Of a DNA stretch of 64,000 bases, positions 62,026 through 64,000 are shown piece by piece. The translations under genes were made by a program, and so were the position numbers. Positions within the stretch are counted from its first letter, which is position 1. Each line of letters starts with the position of its first letter. This DNA comes from Albidovulum litorale. GTDB taxonomy: Bacteria > Pseudomonadota > Alphaproteobacteria > Rhodobacterales > Rhodobacteraceae. Location of the stretch: contig NZ_JAOWKZ010000004.1 of assembly GCF_025751495.1 (NCBI RefSeq), positions 461,736 through 525,735 on the forward strand. Reading direction: 5' to 3'. The notes under the pieces are model-generated. The model was not told where the DNA came from and ran no database searches. It saw only the letters and a program-made list of their open reading frames with translations.

Positions 62026-64000
62026 ATGCTAGTGCTTTCTTTGGAGCGAATAACGACCGTCGATGCATCAGTTTCGCCGTATCTTGACGGCGTGACCGAG
62101 ATTGAAGTCGTCACGGTTGGCGGACAGATACGGCTTGTCACCGTGTCACGCGGCATTCCTGGGCTGACAGCGTTCAGTCTGTCGGAGGGTGCCGGACCGC
62201 AAATGACCGATCAGCTCGGGCTGACGCCGTCCCTTGCGGCGACGGCAGAACCAGAACTGACCTTTGTTGCGACATCGGTAGGCGATGCATTGCTGACGAC
62301 CGGGATCGCGACATTAGCTCCCTATGCAAATTGGCTGACTGCATCCGGCACATTTGCGAACCCGGGCTATTGGGCCGACCCCGGTGCGGTAGGGGTCCAT
62401 TTTGACGAAGTCATCGTGGTCCAGACAATCGCGGGTCAGTATCTGTTCGCATCGCGCTACGATGCGGCGGGCCTGTGGGGTTTCGAAATCACCACTTCTG
62501 GTACGACGGTCTCGGTGGATAGCCTGCCGCAGATCAATGGTGCGCCGATTGCTGTCATCTCGGACATGGCGGTACTTACAGGCACTGGCGGTCCATGGCT
62601 GGTGACTGCACTTGCCGATCAGGATCGGTTGGTTGCTTATGCGATTAATCCGGACGGCACCATCGGGGTCCAACAATCGATCGGCGCGCCGGATGGACTT
62701 GGTATTTCGGTTCCGACTGACCTCGTTTCGGTTCGTCTGGGTCAAGTGGACTATCTGGTTCTCGCTTCGGCGCAAAGCGCGACATTGACCGTATTCACAC
62801 TCAATTCGACCGGTGCGCTTGTTGCCACGGACAACATCGTTGACAGCCTTTTTACGCGTTTTGCGTCCGCCAGTCAGGTCGACGCCACCGCGACCCATGG
62901 CCGTGCCTTTATCGCCGTCGCCGGAAGTGATGATGGCCTGTCCCTGTTCACGATCCTGCCTGGTGGACGGCTCCTCTTGCTCGCGACCTTTGCCGACAGC
63001 GCCGCGACGACACTTTCGAATGTCTCAGCATTGGCACTCGCAGTTACTGGCGAGGAGATCCATATCATCGCAGCTAGCGCCTCTGAGCCCGGCGTCACGC
63101 AAATCACATTTGATCTGTCGCGGATCGGTCTGAGCGTTGTCGCGGGTGTCGGCAATGCCACGCTGTCCGGGGCCGCGCTCGACGATATACTGGCGGGTGG
63201 CAACGGAAACGACGTGCTTTCTGGCGAGAATGGAGACGATATTCTCGTCGATGGCAGGGGAGAGGACATTCTGACCGGTGGCCCGGGAAGTGACATCTTT
63301 GTCTTCACTCCGGATGGTCAACGCGACAAAATCCTTGACTTCACACCCGGCATTGACCGGCTGGACCTATCAGCATTTGGCCTGCTTTACAGCGTCGAGC
63401 AGCTCACGATCACTCCAACTTTGTGGGGTGCGGTACTGGAATATGAAGGCGAGATCATCGAGTTGCATAGCGAGAGCGGGCAGTCGCTGCTGCCGGGTGA
63501 CTTCAGCACGTCCGACATATTGAACCTGATGAGGTCTCCCGGTGAGACACCGCTGACATCGCCTAAGCTTTACGGAAGTCGTCTTCCGGACAGTATTACT
63601 GCCAGTCATCGCGACGAATTCATCTACGGCTACGGCGGATCTGACACTCTGGACGGAAGTGGGGGGCGGGACGTCATATTCGGCGGCGAGTCAGACGATC
63701 AGTTGAACGGCGGTGACGGTGACGACCTGTTGTATGGGGAATCCGGTCTTGACACGCTCGACGGCGGAACCGGCAACGACACTCTCGACGGGGGTGCCGA
63801 CAGGGACACTCTCCTGGGCGGCGATGATGATGACACGCTGCTGGGTCGTATAGGCAATGACTCGCTTTCCGGCGGCGCGGGCAATGACTCGCTCGACGGC
63901 GGCGGCGGGGTTGACCGGCTGGAGGGCGGTGCGGGTACCGATACGCTCAGGGGCGGCAACGGGTTCGACACGCTGAGAGGCGAGGCCGATGACGACTGGC
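62026..64000 (+). CDS. RTX protein with N-terminal beta-propeller, 3' end outside window
   Basis: The frame is open from 61993 to the window end with no stop (at least 658 aa). The start is put at the ATG at 62026, with a weak ribosome site. No signal peptide. Residues about 20-375 contain recurring strand-like segments (YLVLASAQSATLTVFTL; IIAASASEPGVTQITF) resembling a seven-bladed propeller. A first RTX block is at about 385-425 (GGNGNDVLSGENGDDIL, then SDIFVFTPDG). A second, long block runs from about 540 onward (GGTGNDTLDGG and similar nonapeptides, calcium-binding). Expected to be exported by a type I system. Position after polysaccharide genes recalls WgeA/ExpE1 of Sinorhizobium. Confidence 0.88.
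   Translation, partial: MLVLSLERITTVDASVSPYLDGVTEIEVVTVGGQIRLVTVSRGIPGLTAFSLSEGAGPQMTDQLGLTPSLAATAEPELTFVATSVGDALLTTGIATLAPYANWLTASGTFANPGYWADPGAVGVHFDEVIVVQTIAGQYLFASRYDAAGLWGFEITTSGTTVSVDSLPQINGAPIAVISDMAVLTGTGGPWLVTALADQDRLVAYAINPDGTIGVQQSIGAPDGLGISVPTDLVSVRLGQVDYLVLASAQSATLTVFTLNSTGALVATDNIVDSLFTRFASASQVDATATHGRAFIAVAGSDDGLSLFTILPGGRLLLLATFADSAATTLSNVSALALAVTGEEIHIIAASASEPGVTQITFDLSRIGLSVVAGVGNATLSGAALDDILAGGNGNDVLSGENGDDILVDGRGEDILTGGPGSDIFVFTPDGQRDKILDFTPGIDRLDLSAFGLLYSVEQLTITPTLWGAVLEYEGEIIELHSESGQSLLPGDFSTSDILNLMRSPGETPLTSPKLYGSRLPDSITASHRDEFIYGYGGSDTLDGSGGRDVIFGGESDDQLNGGDGDDLLYGESGLDTLDGGTGNDTLDGGADRDTLLGGDDDDTLLGRIGNDSLSGGAGNDSLDGGGGVDRLEGGAGTDTLRGGNGFDTLRGEADDDW

Noticed and set aside
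63170..64000. Regularly spaced repeats resembling a CRISPR or tandem array
   Set aside because: They are coding RTX nonapeptide repeats in one frame; DNA units are degenerate and without spacers.

Overview
The window is a 64 kb piece of GC-rich alphaproteobacterial chromosome, most likely from the Rhodobacterales (Rhodobacteraceae sensu lato). Supporting this are the petABC (fbc) cytochrome bc1 operon, COQ9, group III truncated hemoglobin, an FMN-riboswitch-controlled second lumazine synthase, PuuD, KDO transferase and the G/C-ending codons. Gene density is high, many neighbours overlap by 4 bases, and I see no insertion sequence, prophage or CRISPR array.

Layout. 0-1.6 kb: 3' part of argH with two tiny lipoprotein genes. 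1.9-5.5 kb (minus): CecR-like TetR repressor, HlyD adaptor, ABC ATPase and ABC-2 permease, behind a palindromic operator. 5.7-16.8 kb: small membrane protein, ptsP, a LysR/SnoaL divergent pair, NAD(P)-binding protein, lysC, SDR, DUF1178, Nudix, Ser/Thr dehydratase and waaA. 16.9-26.7 kb: histidine utilisation. hutI-hutH-hutG-hutU form a tightly overlapping minus-strand operon; hutF is divergent, with a HutC-type palindrome between them. hutD, hutC, a phytanoyl-CoA-dioxygenase-like gene and an aldose epimerase follow. HutF plus HutG give the five-enzyme route from histidine through formylglutamate to glutamate.

26.8-35.5 kb is an accessory stretch of regulators and redox proteins: LysR, PuuD urate oxidase, LysR, AraC, TetR with two operators, a possible small membrane protein, an 18-bp hairpin, DUF4142, a Tat-exported cupredoxin, truncated hemoglobin, an imine-reductase-like enzyme and an FMN-binding protein. 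35.6-46.6 kb: ileS, a TetR/flavodoxin-like reductase pair with three operators, ogt, tRNA-Lys(TTT), dapF, mtaB, cytochrome c, RibH2 with its FMN riboswitch and attenuator, an NAD(P)-binding protein, GST and a LysE-type exporter. 46.9-51.8 kb: petABC, quinone oxidoreductase, COQ9 and rpsU. 51.9-58.2 kb: leuB, a two-gene membrane-protein/nuclease-like unit, leuD, leuC, two possible small ORFs and uspA.

58.3-64 kb is the start of a surface-polysaccharide locus: NDP-sugar epimerase, phosphoglycosyl transferase and WbpM/PglF-type 4,6-dehydratase. It is followed by a large, window-truncated RTX protein whose N-terminal half looks like a beta-propeller. Codon choice here is looser than in the core genes, which suggests later acquisition.

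The least explained items are: the 32 kb TetR/hairpin/DUF4142/cupredoxin unit; the RTX protein beside the polysaccharide genes; small genes between uspA and leuC; a family of hairpin-plus-tail intergenic repeats; and a nuclease-like gene with no normal start after its upstream neighbour. I did not find a system I can confidently call wholly new.
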